A DNA stretch of 64,000 bases from Pseudomonadota bacterium (lineage in GTDB: Bacteria > Desulfobacterota > Desulfarculia > Desulfarculales > Desulfarculaceae): positions 1 through 64,000 of the forward strand of contig JAHIQI010000008.1 in NCBI GenBank assembly GCA_018902755.1, read 5' to 3'. Numbering within the stretch: the stretch's first letter is position 1; every line of letters begins with the position of its first letter. This document shows, in pieces, positions 7,713 through 20,038 of this stretch. The position numbers and the translations under genes were made by a program. The notes beneath the pieces are model-generated. The model worked only from the letters and a program-made list of their open reading frames with translations, was not told the DNA's origin and did no database searches.

Positions 7713-9947
7713 CTAGATGATCTCGCAGGCCCCGCCCCCGCAGGCGATGGTCTCCTCCACCTTGGTGTTGTCGCACTCCTCGATAAGCTCGGTGTAATCC
7801 ACGTTTACGTATTCCCGCTGCAAATCTTCCCAATGCTTGCAGTTGTGCACCCGCTTGAGGCAGCGGGTCATGCGCAGCAGGTCGCCGTCAAAGTAGTTGC
7901 GGGCGAACTTTTTGGCCCGGCGCACCCAGTCCTTGCGGGCGAAGATCACCTGCTCGATGGCCTCCATGGCCCGCCGCGGCAACTCCGGCTTGAGCAGGGC
8001 GTCCAGGTCGTGGCCCCGGCCCAGGGCGGCGTCGCAGGCCTCCCACAGGTTGTCGTCAAAGGCATGCAGCCCGTCCACGATGAGCCCCGAGGACATGATG
8101 GCTCCCACCCCGTAGTGCGCCACAACCTCCTCGGCGGTGTATACCTCGCAGAAGGGGGCCTGGGGGTAGTCCAGGTCCCCGCCGTGGGGCAACAGGGAGA
8201 CCCCGGAGAAGTAGTGGCGGTTTTCATAGATGAAATCCGCCACCTCGTCCCACTGGCCCTCGGGCACGGTGATGGTGTTGGACACGTTGTGGCTCAAAAA
8301 GGGCTGGATGCAGCGCTCTGGCCGCCAGCCCGCGTCGATCCAGTTCGCCTTGGTGAGCTTCACATACTCCAACAGTTCCACCGGGCTCAGCTCCTTGCGG
8401 ATCTTGGCGTGGCCGTTGGCCTCGATGCAAAAGGTGATGACCACGCTGTTGCCGTTGGGGTCCCAGACGCTCTCCTCCACGGCCAGGGGGTTCTTCTGGC
8501 TGAAGAAATCCACGATGGCCTCGCCGTGGTTGGCCTGGGCCCGGCGGAAATAGCGCCGGGCGTGGTGGGGGTGGATGCCCGAGCTGGTGCCCAGGATGCA
8601 GCTGGTGCTGCCGGCGGGCTTGATGCAGGTGGCTCTGGCGGCCGGGGCCAGGCCGATGCGCTCGGCCACTTGCTCGTTGACCTCCACGATCAGCCGGGCC
8701 ATGCGCCGCTGGATGCCGGGGTCGAAGGCCACCTCCGGGTTTTCCATCATGCCGGTCATGGATACGCCCAACAGGGCCTCGCGCCGGGCGATCTTTTCGC
8801 TCACCTCGCCCAGGTAGTCGAAGCTGGTGTAGTCGGCCTGCAGGGTGCCCAGGATGGCCGCGGCCCGGGCCGCCTCGGCGAACTTCTCCTCGCTGTCCAC
8901 CCGGCCCATGTTGATCTCGCACAGGTTGCAGAAGGCCCAGCCGGAAACGCCGTCGAGCTGGGGAAACAGGCCGATCTCCACGCAGGGATTGTAGGTGATG
9001 TCGCGGTGGTCGGCCCACACGAAGCCCGGCTCGCCGAACTCCTTGACCGCCTGCATCAGCGCCATGAACTGATCGTGGCCGGTTTCGTCGCGCAGCAGCA
9101 GGGCCGAGTTGTTGGAGCGGGCCCGCTGGGGGTTTTCCACGAACCAGTTGCCGGTCTTGGCGGCGGCCATCTCCTGGTCGTCGGGCGAGAACAGGCAAAT
9201 GGTGGCGCTGCGCCGCACTCCGCCGGAGAGCACCGCGTCCGAGGCGTGCATGAGCAGGTCGTAGGCGTGGATGGGCCGCAGGCGGCGGTGCCCCTGGGAC
9301 AGGATGCGGTCCAGGAGCTTGCGGATCAGCTCCAGGCTGCGCTTGAGGGGCTCGGGGCCGGGAGCCTTGCCCGCCCCGCCGGTGATGGAGGCGCCTTTGG
9401 GGCGTATCTCGGAGTAGTCGAACTCCACGGTGACCCCATGGTACTCGGGGTAGGGCTGCTCGCTGGCGAGGTATGAGGAGAGCAGGGCCCCCAGGGCGTC
9501 GGCCCAGCCCTCGATGGTGTCGGGAATGGTGTAGGTCACCGCCTCGCCGCTGGGCGGGGCGATCTCGGGCAGCTTGGCGATGTGGTGCCACTGCACCGAG
9601 AAGCCCACCCCGCAGCCGCACAACAGGAGCCACAGGGCCTCCTGGAAAAAGCGCGGCCGGTCGCAATAGGAGGTGGTGCAGTTGTACATGCGGGCGTTTT
9701 TGTTGATGATCGGCTCGCCGCCGAATTGCAGGGCCCGTTGGCTGCCCAGCACCAGGCGCTTTTGCATGGCCTGGCCCACCTCGCGCAAAAGGTCCTCTAT
9801 GACCAAGCCCTTGCGCCCGAAATTGCGCCGGTGCATCTCCAGCACCCGCTCCACGGCCTCGTCAAAGGTCTCTCTGCGTTTCAGGGCGGGATTGTAGCGG
9901 CTGTACTTGCTGGCGAACACGTACTCTTGCAGGTTCCAAATGCTCAT
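7713..9947 (-). CDS. nrdJ: Adenosylcobalamin-dependent ribonucleotide reductase (class II)
   Basis: A 744-residue monomeric class II reductase, of the length and type of the Lactobacillus leichmannii ribonucleoside-triphosphate reductase. It makes deoxynucleotides with a cobalamin-generated thiyl radical and needs no oxygen. Motifs seen: NCTTSYCDRPRFFQEALWLLLCGCGVGFSV (first redox Cys region), NPCVEIGLFPQ, WAFCNLCEINMGR (radical Cys region), CIKPAGSTSCILGTSSGIHP, and the C-terminal redox pair in IACGGGACEII. GAGAGG precedes the ATG. Two NrdR-box-like sites lie just upstream and an intrinsic terminator just downstream. No cobalamin riboswitch is visible upstream. Confidence 0.93.
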   Translation of the reverse strand: MSIWNLQEYVFASKYSRYNPALKRRETFDEAVERVLEMHRRNFGRKGLVIEDLLREVGQAMQKRLVLGSQRALQFGGEPIINKNARMYNCTTSYCDRPRFFQEALWLLLCGCGVGFSVQWHHIAKLPEIAPPSGEAVTYTIPDTIEGWADALGALLSSYLASEQPYPEYHGVTVEFDYSEIRPKGASITGGAGKAPGPEPLKRSLELIRKLLDRILSQGHRRLRPIHAYDLLMHASDAVLSGGVRRSATICLFSPDDQEMAAAKTGNWFVENPQRARSNNSALLLRDETGHDQFMALMQAVKEFGEPGFVWADHRDITYNPCVEIGLFPQLDGVSGWAFCNLCEINMGRVDSEEKFAEAARAAAILGTLQADYTSFDYLGEVSEKIARREALLGVSMTGMMENPEVAFDPGIQRRMARLIVEVNEQVAERIGLAPAARATCIKPAGSTSCILGTSSGIHPHHARRYFRRAQANHGEAIVDFFSQKNPLAVEESVWDPNGNSVVITFCIEANGHAKIRKELSPVELLEYVKLTKANWIDAGWRPERCIQPFLSHNVSNTITVPEGQWDEVADFIYENRHYFSGVSLLPHGGDLDYPQAPFCEVYTAEEVVAHYGVGAIMSSGLIVDGLHAFDDNLWEACDAALGRGHDLDALLKPELPRRAMEAIEQVIFARKDWVRRAKKFARNYFDGDLLRMTRCLKRVHNCKHWEDLQREYVNVDYTELIEECDNTKVEETIACGGGACEII

Positions 9948-9961
9948 TAGGCCTCTCGTAT

Positions 9962-10008
9962 AATCAACATGTAGGATAATGTCTTTACGTTAATACTACA
10001 TATTGTGC
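9962..10008. promoter_or_regulatory. Tandem NrdR boxes upstream of nrdJ
   Basis: The known NrdR box consensus is acaCwAtATaTwGtgt. Positions 9993-10008 (ATACTACATATTGTGC) match 13 of 16. Positions 9962-9977 (AATCAACATGTAGGAT) keep the symmetrical core CwAxATxTwG. Their starts are 31 bases apart, the three-helical-turn spacing typical of paired NrdR boxes. The proximal site ends 14 bases before the nrdJ start codon, so NrdR binding would block transcription or initiation. Confidence 0.7.
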
Positions 10009-10110
10009 CATCAAGCCAACTAAAAAATCGATAATAATAATTAATAGCAACTACTTTTGGTTATTTTTTAGCTTTTTGGTTTTCTGGGAGGGGAACCGGG
10101 CGCACTGCAT

Positions 10111-10137
10111 ATAAAAGGGCGGGGATGGACCCCGCCC
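10111..10137 (-). terminator. Intrinsic terminator of the metallo-hydrolase gene
   Basis: A perfect 8-bp GC stem (10117-10124 with 10130-10137, loop 5) is followed on the minus strand by four T, 24 bases after the stop codon. It isolates this gene from nrdJ. Confidence 0.75.
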
Positions 10138-10160
10138 CGGCGTTGCTCTACTTGGGATTT

Positions 10161-10796
10161 CTAGCGCAGGAAGTCGTTGGTTTCCCGCTCCTGCTTCACC
10201 GTACTCTTGGGGGCGGGGCCGTAGTGGTGGCCTGGCCACACGATGGTGTCGTCGGGCAGGGTGAGGATGCGGCTCTTGATGGAGTCCAGCATCTTGGGCC
10301 AGGAGCCTCCCGGCAGATCGGTGCGGCCCACGCCGCCCACGAACAGGGTGTCGCCGGTGAACACGTGGCCGGGGGTGTACAGGCAGATGCAGCCCGCGCT
10401 GTGGCCGGGGGTGGAGAGGACCTTGAGCTTCACCTCCTCGCCCGCGGTAATGGTATCGCCGTCGGTCACGGTCTGGTCGGCCGGGGGCAGCTCGTTGCAT
10501 CCCAGCATGCGGGCGAAGTCCAGGGAGTGGGGGCTGGTCATAGCCGCCTCGTCATCCTCGTGGATGATGATCGGCGCGCCGGTGAGCTTTTTGAGCTTGG
10601 CGTTGCCGCAGGTGTGGTCCGGGTGGGCATGGGTGTTGACGATCTTGACGATCTTCAGGCCGTTTTCCTGGGCCTTGGCCACGATGGCCTCTTCGTTGCC
10701 CGCCGGGTCGATGACCACCGCTTCCCCGGTCTTTTCGCAGCCCACCAGGTAAGCGAAAACCTGCATCTGGCCCACCAGCACTTGAATGACCTTCAT
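10161..10796 (-). CDS. Metallo-beta-lactamase-fold hydrolase (glyoxalase II-like)
   Basis: A 211-residue cytoplasmic MBL-fold protein. The di-metal motif THAHPDH (about 56-62) is the canonical THxHxDH; STPGHSAG and FTGDTLFVGGVGRTDLPGG supply the next His and bridging Asp, and VWPGHHYGP the last His. The size and the GRTDLPGGS loop fit the short glyoxalase II-like or persulfide-dioxygenase-related group rather than full-length GloB, which carries an extra C-terminal helical domain. The substrate is probably a thioester, but this is inference. GGGGGAG precedes the ATG by 5 bases. It has its own terminator. Confidence 0.85.
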   Translation of the reverse strand: MKVIQVLVGQMQVFAYLVGCEKTGEAVVIDPAGNEEAIVAKAQENGLKIVKIVNTHAHPDHTCGNAKLKKLTGAPIIIHEDDEAAMTSPHSLDFARMLGCNELPPADQTVTDGDTITAGEEVKLKVLSTPGHSAGCICLYTPGHVFTGDTLFVGGVGRTDLPGGSWPKMLDSIKSRILTLPDDTIVWPGHHYGPAPKSTVKQERETNDFLR

Positions 10797-10896
10797 GTTA
10801 TCTCCCCCGATTCCATCGCGAAAAATTTAGATGATTCCCCAGAAGCTAACAGCTTCCTATCGGCCTGTCCAGCCTGTGTGCCTGGCGCAGCCGACG

Positions 10897-11721
10897 CTAT
10901 TTGCCCGTGGCGTAGGAGTGCAGGCCCGAGAGCAACAGGTTCACCCCGAAGTAGGTGAACAGCACGCAGGCGAAGCCCACCAGGGAGAACACGGCCATGC
11001 GCTTGCCCTGCCAGCCGCGCATGAAGCGGCTGTGCAACAGCGAGGCGTAGACCAGCCAGGTGATCAGCGACCAGGTCTCCTTGGGGTCCCAGGACCAGTA
11101 GGTGCCCCAGGCGCTGTTGGCCCAGATGCTGCCGGTCACGATGCCCGCGGTCAGGAGAATGAAGCCCACCACCACGGTCTGGTAGATGAGATTGTCCAAC
11201 ACCAGGGCCCGGGGCGAGGCGGGGTCCTTGGCCTGGCCGGTGGCCAAATACATAGCCCCCAGGGCGGCCGACACCGCGAATCCGGCATAGCCCAAGAAGC
11301 AGGTGATGACGTGGGCGATGAGCCAGTTGCTCTTGAGCGCCGGAAGCAGCGGCTTAATGGCCGGGTCCAGGGTCAGGGCGTAGAGCATGGACAAGAAGGC
11401 CAGGGGCACCGCGAAGGACCCGATGGTGCGCATCCAGGTGGCCAGCTCGATGATCAGGTAGATCACGGCGATGGTCCAGGCGAAGAACACCAGGGACTCG
11501 AACAGGTTGGAAAAGGGCGCGTGGCCTATGCCCATCTGGTGGCTGGCCACCCAGCGCAGGACGATGGCCAGGGTCAGGGCGGCCAAGGCGGCCCAGGTGA
11601 CCCCGCTGGCCGCCCAGCCGAAGACCTTGGACTTGAAGGCCCAGTGGCACAGGTACAGAACCGAAGCGGCCAAAAAGGTGAAGGTGACCGCCACCAGGAT
11701 TTGATTACTAAAGGCTTCCAT
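10897..11721 (-). CDS. ccsA: Cytochrome c assembly protein CcsA (heme handling, system II)
   Basis: A 274-residue, eight-helix inner-membrane protein of the CcsA/CcmC/CcmF heme-handling superfamily. The tryptophan-rich WWD-type loop is clear: GSIWANSAWGTYWSWDPKETWSLITW (about residues 200-225). Conserved His residues flank it (HQMGIGHAPFSNLFES near 60-75, and SLLHSRF). With Ccs1 it exports heme and ligates it to apocytochromes c in the periplasm. The family is also labelled CcsB in TIGRFAMs. It begins 3 bases after the ccs1 stop, so the two are one transcription unit. Confidence 0.9.
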   Translation of the reverse strand: MEAFSNQILVAVTFTFLAASVLYLCHWAFKSKVFGWAASGVTWAALAALTLAIVLRWVASHQMGIGHAPFSNLFESLVFFAWTIAVIYLIIELATWMRTIGSFAVPLAFLSMLYALTLDPAIKPLLPALKSNWLIAHVITCFLGYAGFAVSAALGAMYLATGQAKDPASPRALVLDNLIYQTVVVGFILLTAGIVTGSIWANSAWGTYWSWDPKETWSLITWLVYASLLHSRFMRGWQGKRMAVFSLVGFACVLFTYFGVNLLLSGLHSYATGK

Positions 11722-11724
11722 GGA

Positions 11725-13083
11725 TCACTCCGCCTTTTTGGGTCCGCCGCCCAGTTCGTGGCTCAGGCGGCTGATGAGCCTGGCCAGGCCCTGACGGTTC
11801 TTGTTGGTGGCTCCGGCTATCTCCAGCTTGGTGCGGCCCTGGCCGGCTGCGCCCAGGCGCAGCCACACCTTGCGGTGGCTGAAGTAGAAGGCGATGAAAA
11901 AGCCGATGACCATGAGGGTGCAGCCCACCCAGATGAACCACACGCCGGGGTCGTATTTCACCTGCAAGCCGCTGTAGGACTCGGTCTGAACCTTTACGAT
12001 TTCGAACTTCAGGGGGCCGGACTGGGGCATCTTCACCCCCGGCCGGAAGGCGGTGTAGGCCTGGGGCTCCCCCTTGGCCTCCTGGTAGAGGATGCGGGCC
12101 ACCGGGCCGTCGTACATGGCCCCCATCTGCACCCGCTCCCGCCAGCCCTGGATGGCCGCCTTGGCCCCGCCGGGCAGCTCGTTTATCTTGCGGGCCTCCA
12201 GGGTCAGGCGCTGTTTGGCGCCGTCCGGGCGGATCAGATCCACCTCCATGGCCTTGAGGTCGTTGCCGTAGGAGGATTGGTAGAAGTCGATGCCCTTGTA
12301 CTCGGCCGGGTCGTTGACGATCAGGGTGGACTTTTGCACCGGCTTGCCGCCGTCGATGAAGGTCACATCGCTGCGGTACTCGCTGGGCATGCCGTTGGGG
12401 TAGAAGGAGACGTTGAACTTGTCCAGGCGCAGGGAGAAGCCCAGGGGCTTGGCCTGGCCGTTGTCCAGGATGATGTGGTCCACGGTGCTGCCCACCGGGA
12501 TGTTCACGTGGCCCCCGTATCCCCAGAAGTTGCCCACCAGGGCCCCGGCCATGATCACCAAGACGCTGGTGTGCACCACGTAGACCCCGAAGCGCGACCA
12601 GCCGCCCCTCTGGGCGAAGAGCACGGTGCGCCCCTGGTCCTGGGCCTGGGCGCTGGACCCCACCAGGCGCTCCAGCACCTGCCGGGCCTTGTCCAGGTTG
12701 GAGGCGGGCTCGCCGGGCAGGGTGAAGCTTTCCTTGGGCTTGCGCATGGAGCCGGCTTCATCCACCGGGTCCTTGCCGAATATGCGCATGGTCAGCGACA
12801 GGCGGTTGATGGAGCAGATGACCAGGTTGGCCGCCAGCAGTGCCATGATCAGCACGAACCAGGGGGCATGGTAAAGGTCGTTGAGCCCTATGGCCGAGAT
12901 GAAGCGCCAACCGGCCTCGCCGTAGGCCCGCACATAGGCGGCGGCCCCTTCCTTTTGGGGGATCAGGGTGCCGGCGATGGACAGCACCGCCAAAAGAAGC
13001 AGCAGAAAAAAGGACAGCTTCACCGAGGCGAAAAAGTCCCAGATTCTTTCAGCGATGGGTTTGCGTGCTTGGTCCTGACTCAC
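11725..13083 (-). CDS. ccs1: ResB/Ccs1 cytochrome c biogenesis protein
   Basis: A 452-residue ResB-family protein, partner of CcsA. Three N-terminal membrane helices are visible (FFLLLLLAVLSIAGTLIPQKEG; APWFVLIMALLAANLVICSINRL; GVYVVHTSVLVIMAGALVGNFWG). A large periplasmic domain follows, then a last helix (VWFIWVGCTLMVIGFFIAFYFSHRKVW). The GTLIPQ and HTS motifs are typical. In system II the protein supports transfer of heme and apocytochrome at the outer membrane face. It lies after kdsD in the long minus-strand run, separated by 146 bases in which I see no clear signal. Confidence 0.9.
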   Translation of the reverse strand: MSQDQARKPIAERIWDFFASVKLSFFLLLLLAVLSIAGTLIPQKEGAAAYVRAYGEAGWRFISAIGLNDLYHAPWFVLIMALLAANLVICSINRLSLTMRIFGKDPVDEAGSMRKPKESFTLPGEPASNLDKARQVLERLVGSSAQAQDQGRTVLFAQRGGWSRFGVYVVHTSVLVIMAGALVGNFWGYGGHVNIPVGSTVDHIILDNGQAKPLGFSLRLDKFNVSFYPNGMPSEYRSDVTFIDGGKPVQKSTLIVNDPAEYKGIDFYQSSYGNDLKAMEVDLIRPDGAKQRLTLEARKINELPGGAKAAIQGWRERVQMGAMYDGPVARILYQEAKGEPQAYTAFRPGVKMPQSGPLKFEIVKVQTESYSGLQVKYDPGVWFIWVGCTLMVIGFFIAFYFSHRKVWLRLGAAGQGRTKLEIAGATNKNRQGLARLISRLSHELGGGPKKAE

Positions 13084-13229
13084 ACGGCCTCCTTGGCGAG
13101 GTTGCCGAAAAAACTGAAAAGTAAAGCTACCAGAGGGCTAGGATAGGGGCAACCGCCGCCCGGGAGCGGGGCGCGTCCGGCTTGGCCTGTGGGGGATGGC
13201 TGGGCATAGGTCAACGGGCGGCCCGGGGG

Positions 13230-14225
13230 CTAGTCCCTGGCGGGGGGAACCAGGCCGTTGAGGCTCACCGCGCCGCGTCCCAAGAGGTCGTGCAAATGCA
13301 CCAGGCCCAGCACCTTGCCGCTGGGGTCCACCACCGGCAGGGCGGTGATCTGCTTGGACTCCATGGTGTGCAGGGCCTCGGCGGCCAGGCTGTCCGGGTC
13401 CGCGGTCAGGGGCGAGGCGATCATGAAGCGGCTCACCGGGGCGCTGTCCAGGCTCTGCCCGGCCACCACCGCCCGGCGCACGTCGCCGTCGGTGAAGATG
13501 CCCTTGAGCATCCCCCGGCTGGTGATGAGCACCGTGCCCAGGTCGCCCTCGTCCATCACCTTCACCGCCTGGGATATGGGGGTGGAGGGGCGCACGGCGG
13601 GGACCGCCTTGCCCTTGGTCATAACTTCGCGGACCTTGAGGGCCAGGCGCTGGCCCAGGCTGCCGCCCGGATGATGGCGGCGGAAGTCCTCGGCCTTGAA
13701 ACGGTGCTTTTCAATCAGCACCACGGCCAGGGCGTCGCCCATGGCCAGGGCCGCCGTGGTGGAGGTGGTGGGGGCCAAGCCCAGGGGGCAGGCTTCGCGC
13801 TCCACCCCGCAGTCGATGACCAGATCCGCCACCTGGGCCAGGGGCGAGTCCAGGCCGCCGGTCATGGCCACCACCTTGGCCCCGTGGGCCTTGAGCTGGG
13901 GCACCACGTTGACCAACTCCTCGCTGCGCCCGCTGTGGCTCAGCGCCAAGACCACGTCGCCGGGGCTGACCATGCCCAAATCGCCGTGCAGGGCCTCCAC
14001 GGGGTGCAAGAAGATGGAGGTGGTGCCGGTGCTGCTCAGGGTGGCGGTAATCTTGCGGGCCACGATGCCGCTCTTGCCGATGCCGGTGGTGATCACCTTG
14101 CCCGGCGAGGCCAGGATCATCTCCACGGTCTGCTCGAAGCTGGCGCCGAGACGTTTTTTGAGCTGCATGATGCCCTGAGCCTCTATGCTCAGCACCTCGC
14201 GCGCTATTTTGAGAATTTCAGACAA
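13230..14225 (-). CDS. kdsD: Arabinose-5-phosphate isomerase (KdsD/KpsF)
   Basis: A 331-residue protein with an N-terminal SIS sugar-isomerase domain (TTGIGKSGIVARKITATLSSTGTTSIFLHPVEALHGDLGM, then LALSHSGRSEEL) and two C-terminal CBS domains (about 205-325). It converts ribulose-5-phosphate to arabinose-5-phosphate, the first step to Kdo, and length and order fit the family exactly. The catalytic His candidates (HPVEALHGD; RRHHPGGSLG) are present. The gene starts 5 bases after the purF stop. The waaA gene at the other end of this run uses the Kdo made from it. Confidence 0.93.
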   Translation of the reverse strand: MSEILKIAREVLSIEAQGIMQLKKRLGASFEQTVEMILASPGKVITTGIGKSGIVARKITATLSSTGTTSIFLHPVEALHGDLGMVSPGDVVLALSHSGRSEELVNVVPQLKAHGAKVVAMTGGLDSPLAQVADLVIDCGVEREACPLGLAPTTSTTAALAMGDALAVVLIEKHRFKAEDFRRHHPGGSLGQRLALKVREVMTKGKAVPAVRPSTPISQAVKVMDEGDLGTVLITSRGMLKGIFTDGDVRRAVVAGQSLDSAPVSRFMIASPLTADPDSLAAEALHTMESKQITALPVVDPSGKVLGLVHLHDLLGRGAVSLNGLVPPARD

Positions 14226-14230
14226 AGTCG

Positions 14231-15667
14231 CTAAGTCTCCAGGCAGAACTTGCCGGCCGACTCGTCCACGGCCACCGGGTACTCGCCGTCAAAGCAGGCC
14301 AGGCAGAAGCCCTCGCGGCTGGCCGAGGTGGATTCCAGCAGGCCCTCGATGGACAGATAGCCCAGGGAGTCCAGGCCCAGCATGTTCCTGATGTCTTCCA
14401 CCCGGTGGTTGCAGGCGATCAGCTCGCCCTTGGTGGAAAAGTCGATGCCGTAGTGGCAGGGGAAGCGGTGGGGCGGGCAGGACACCACCATGTGCACCTC
14501 CGAGGCGCCCACGTTGCGGATGTTCTGCACCCTGGCCATGGTGGTGGTGCCCCGGATTATGGAGTCCTCCACGATGACCACCTTCTTGCCCTTGATAAGC
14601 TCGCGCACCGGGTTTAGCTTCACCCTCACCCCGAAGTCGCGCATGTCCTGGCTGGGCTGGATGAAGGTGCGTCCCACGTAGTGGTTGCGGATCATGCCCA
14701 TCTCAAAGGGCAGGCCCGCGGCGCAGGCATAGCCCAGGGCGGCGTAGTTGCCACTGTCGGGGAAGGGCATCACCAAATCGGCGTCGGCGTGGGGGAACTC
14801 CTCGGCCAGCTGGGCCCCCTGGCGGCGGCGCACCGAGTACACCGTCTGGCCGAAGATGTAGCTGTCGGGCCGGGCGAAGTAGATGAACTCGAAGATGCAG
14901 TGGGCGTGGCGCTGGCGGGTAAAGGGCTTGATGCTGCGCAGGCCGTTCTTGTCGATGAACACCACCTCGCCGGGCTCCACCTCGCGGATGAAGCGGGCGT
15001 CGATGAGGTCCAGGGCGCAGGTTTCGCTGGCCACCACGTAGGCATCGCCCAGCGCTCCCAGGCACAGGGGGCGGAAGCCCTGGGGGTCGCGGGCGGCCAC
15101 CAGGGTGTCCTCGGTCATGAACAAAAAGCTGTAGGCCCCTTCAAGCTGTCCCAGGGCGGCGATGAGCCCTTCTTCGAAGCCCATGTGGATGTTGCGGGCC
15201 AGAAGGTGCATCACCACCTCGGAGTCCATGGAGGTCTGGAAGATGCTGCCTTCTTTTTCCAGGTGGCGCCGCAGCTCGTGGGCGTTGACCAGGTTGCCGT
15301 TGTGGCCCACGCACAGGCCGTGGCCCGCGTAGTTGATGATAAAGGGTTGGGCGTTGCCCAGCACCGAGGAGCCGGTGGTGGAATAGCGCACATGGCCGTT
15401 GGCGATGTGGCCCTTGAGGCCCTTGAGGTCGCGCTCGCTGAAGATGTCGGGCACCAGGCCCATGGCCCGCTTCTGGTGCAGATGCTTGCCGTCGCTGGTG
15501 ACGATGCCGGCCGACTCCTGGCCACGGTGCTGCAGGGCGTAAAGGCCGTAGTAGGTCAGACGGGCGGCCTCGGGGTGGCCATATACCCCGAAGACGCCAC
15601 AATATTCTTTGGGCCCCTGGCTGCGCGCGCGCCACATGGCGGCCATCTTATCACAAGCGGGTAACAT
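14231..15667 (-). CDS. purF: Amidophosphoribosyltransferase
   Basis: A 478-residue class II glutamine amidotransferase, the first committed step of purine synthesis (PRPP + Gln to phosphoribosylamine). The catalytic Cys is in KEYCGVFGVYG about 22 residues in, implying a cleaved propeptide as in Bacillus PurF; LQHRGQESAGIV and the CVGHNGNLVNAHELR block follow. The phosphoribosyltransferase PRPP loop is VVIVEDSIIRGTT. C-terminal CLACFDGEYP fits an Fe-S cluster form. The first ATG is kept because GGGG lies close before it; ATG codons at 15646 and 15637 are alternatives that would shorten the propeptide. Confidence 0.95.
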   Translation of the reverse strand: MLPACDKMAAMWRARSQGPKEYCGVFGVYGHPEAARLTYYGLYALQHRGQESAGIVTSDGKHLHQKRAMGLVPDIFSERDLKGLKGHIANGHVRYSTTGSSVLGNAQPFIINYAGHGLCVGHNGNLVNAHELRRHLEKEGSIFQTSMDSEVVMHLLARNIHMGFEEGLIAALGQLEGAYSFLFMTEDTLVAARDPQGFRPLCLGALGDAYVVASETCALDLIDARFIREVEPGEVVFIDKNGLRSIKPFTRQRHAHCIFEFIYFARPDSYIFGQTVYSVRRRQGAQLAEEFPHADADLVMPFPDSGNYAALGYACAAGLPFEMGMIRNHYVGRTFIQPSQDMRDFGVRVKLNPVRELIKGKKVVIVEDSIIRGTTTMARVQNIRNVGASEVHMVVSCPPHRFPCHYGIDFSTKGELIACNHRVEDIRNMLGLDSLGYLSIEGLLESTSASREGFCLACFDGEYPVAVDESAGKFCLET

Positions 15668-15686
15668 TGGTCCCCAGCCCCGTCGC

Positions 15687-18947
<3,261 letters not shown>

Positions 18948-19111
18948 GGGTGTCGGCTATCTTTTCTCAGCGAGTTTCCCGCGATATTCTTTGCGGCAAG
19001 CGGCGGGCTTTTTCGCCAACTTCCCGTTTTCCATATCCGTATTAGTTTACCCTTGGGCGGTGCTTTTTCCCGCCCCAATTCCTACTAACCTTGCGGCTTA
19101 GGCCTCCCGGC

Positions 19112-20008
19112 CTAGCGCTGGGGCCGGTAGCCCTCCACCAGCATGGCCTTGAGCATCTCCAGGGGGCTGGCCAGCCCGTTGCTCTGCGCCGCCGCCTTCA
19201 GGGTCTGGTCCGCCTTCATGGTCAGCCCCGCCGCCTTGAGGCGGGCGGCCACCGTTGCCGGGGCCTGCCCGGCGGCTTGGGCCACCTCGGCCAGGGTCTT
19301 GTTGCCGATGCCCGTGCCCGCGAAACGCTCCTCCACCTCCTGGGTGGTGTAGGCGTGCCCGGCCGGGGCCGCGGCTTCCACCGCCTTTTCCAGGGGCTTG
19401 ATCAGAGCGTAGAGGGCCATGGGCGCGGTCCGGTTGAGCCGGGCGATGTCAATGACCCTGGCCTGGGGCGACACGCCCTGCCAGCCTTTTTGCTTGAGCA
19501 GGGCCATCGCCGGGGCAGCCGGGATGCCCACCTTCTTGCAGAATACCTGAAGCGTCAACTCCTCGGCGTGGCCGAAGGGTGGCTCGTGGGCCGGGGTGCT
19601 CACCCAATAGTTCTTGAGATAGGTGTTCAGGTCCACCAGCCAGCTCAGGGGCGGGAAGGGCCGGATGCCCGCCGCCACCACCAGCACCAGGGCGGCCAGG
19701 GCGATCCACAGCTCGCGCTTGTGGCCCTTCATCTGGGCGGCCTTGCCCTTGAGGTAGCTGATGAAGGGCTTCCAGTTGAAGTAGAGGTGGAAGTCCATGG
19801 CCACCAGGAACAGGATGGAGCTGATTATGTGGATGTTGCCCCACTGAGTCTTGGTGAGGCCCCAGAAGTACCAGTCGTTCCAATAGGCTATGCGCCCCTG
19901 CGGCATGAGGTAGGCCACCAGGCCGCTGATACCCATGACCACCAGGCCCGCCGCGCCGAGCAGGGAGGTCAGACCCCGGTGGCTGAAGCTGGCTTTTGCG
20001 GTGCTCAT
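19112..20008 (-). CDS. DUF4405-type membrane protein between carA and carB
   Basis: A 298-residue protein. The first 70 residues hold two membrane helices and conserved His residues (WGNIHIISSILFLVAMDFHLYFNWKPFISYL), the DUF4405 pattern related to small cytochrome b-type membrane domains, so heme binding is plausible. A third helix (ELWIALAALVLVVAAGIRPF) follows. The C-terminal 180 residues are soluble and contain repeated short helical modules (LTLQVFCKKVGIPAAPAMALLKQKGW; TLAEVAQAAGQAPATVAARLKAAG), perhaps DNA-binding-like or protein-binding. A GGGAA box precedes the ATG. The job is unknown; its place inside car suggests co-transcription rather than shared function. Confidence 0.7.
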   Translation of the reverse strand: MSTAKASFSHRGLTSLLGAAGLVVMGISGLVAYLMPQGRIAYWNDWYFWGLTKTQWGNIHIISSILFLVAMDFHLYFNWKPFISYLKGKAAQMKGHKRELWIALAALVLVVAAGIRPFPPLSWLVDLNTYLKNYWVSTPAHEPPFGHAEELTLQVFCKKVGIPAAPAMALLKQKGWQGVSPQARVIDIARLNRTAPMALYALIKPLEKAVEAAAPAGHAYTTQEVEERFAGTGIGNKTLAEVAQAAGQAPATVAARLKAAGLTMKADQTLKAAAQSNGLASPLEMLKAMLVEGYRPQR

Positions 20009-20038
20009 ATGGCTTCCCGGTTCCCTGAAAGCTTTGCT

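Noticed and set aside
9948..10160. Cobalamin riboswitch before nrdJ
   Set aside because: Expected because the enzyme needs B12, but none of the riboswitch core elements (such as a GCCACTG box) is present; NrdR boxes are seen instead.
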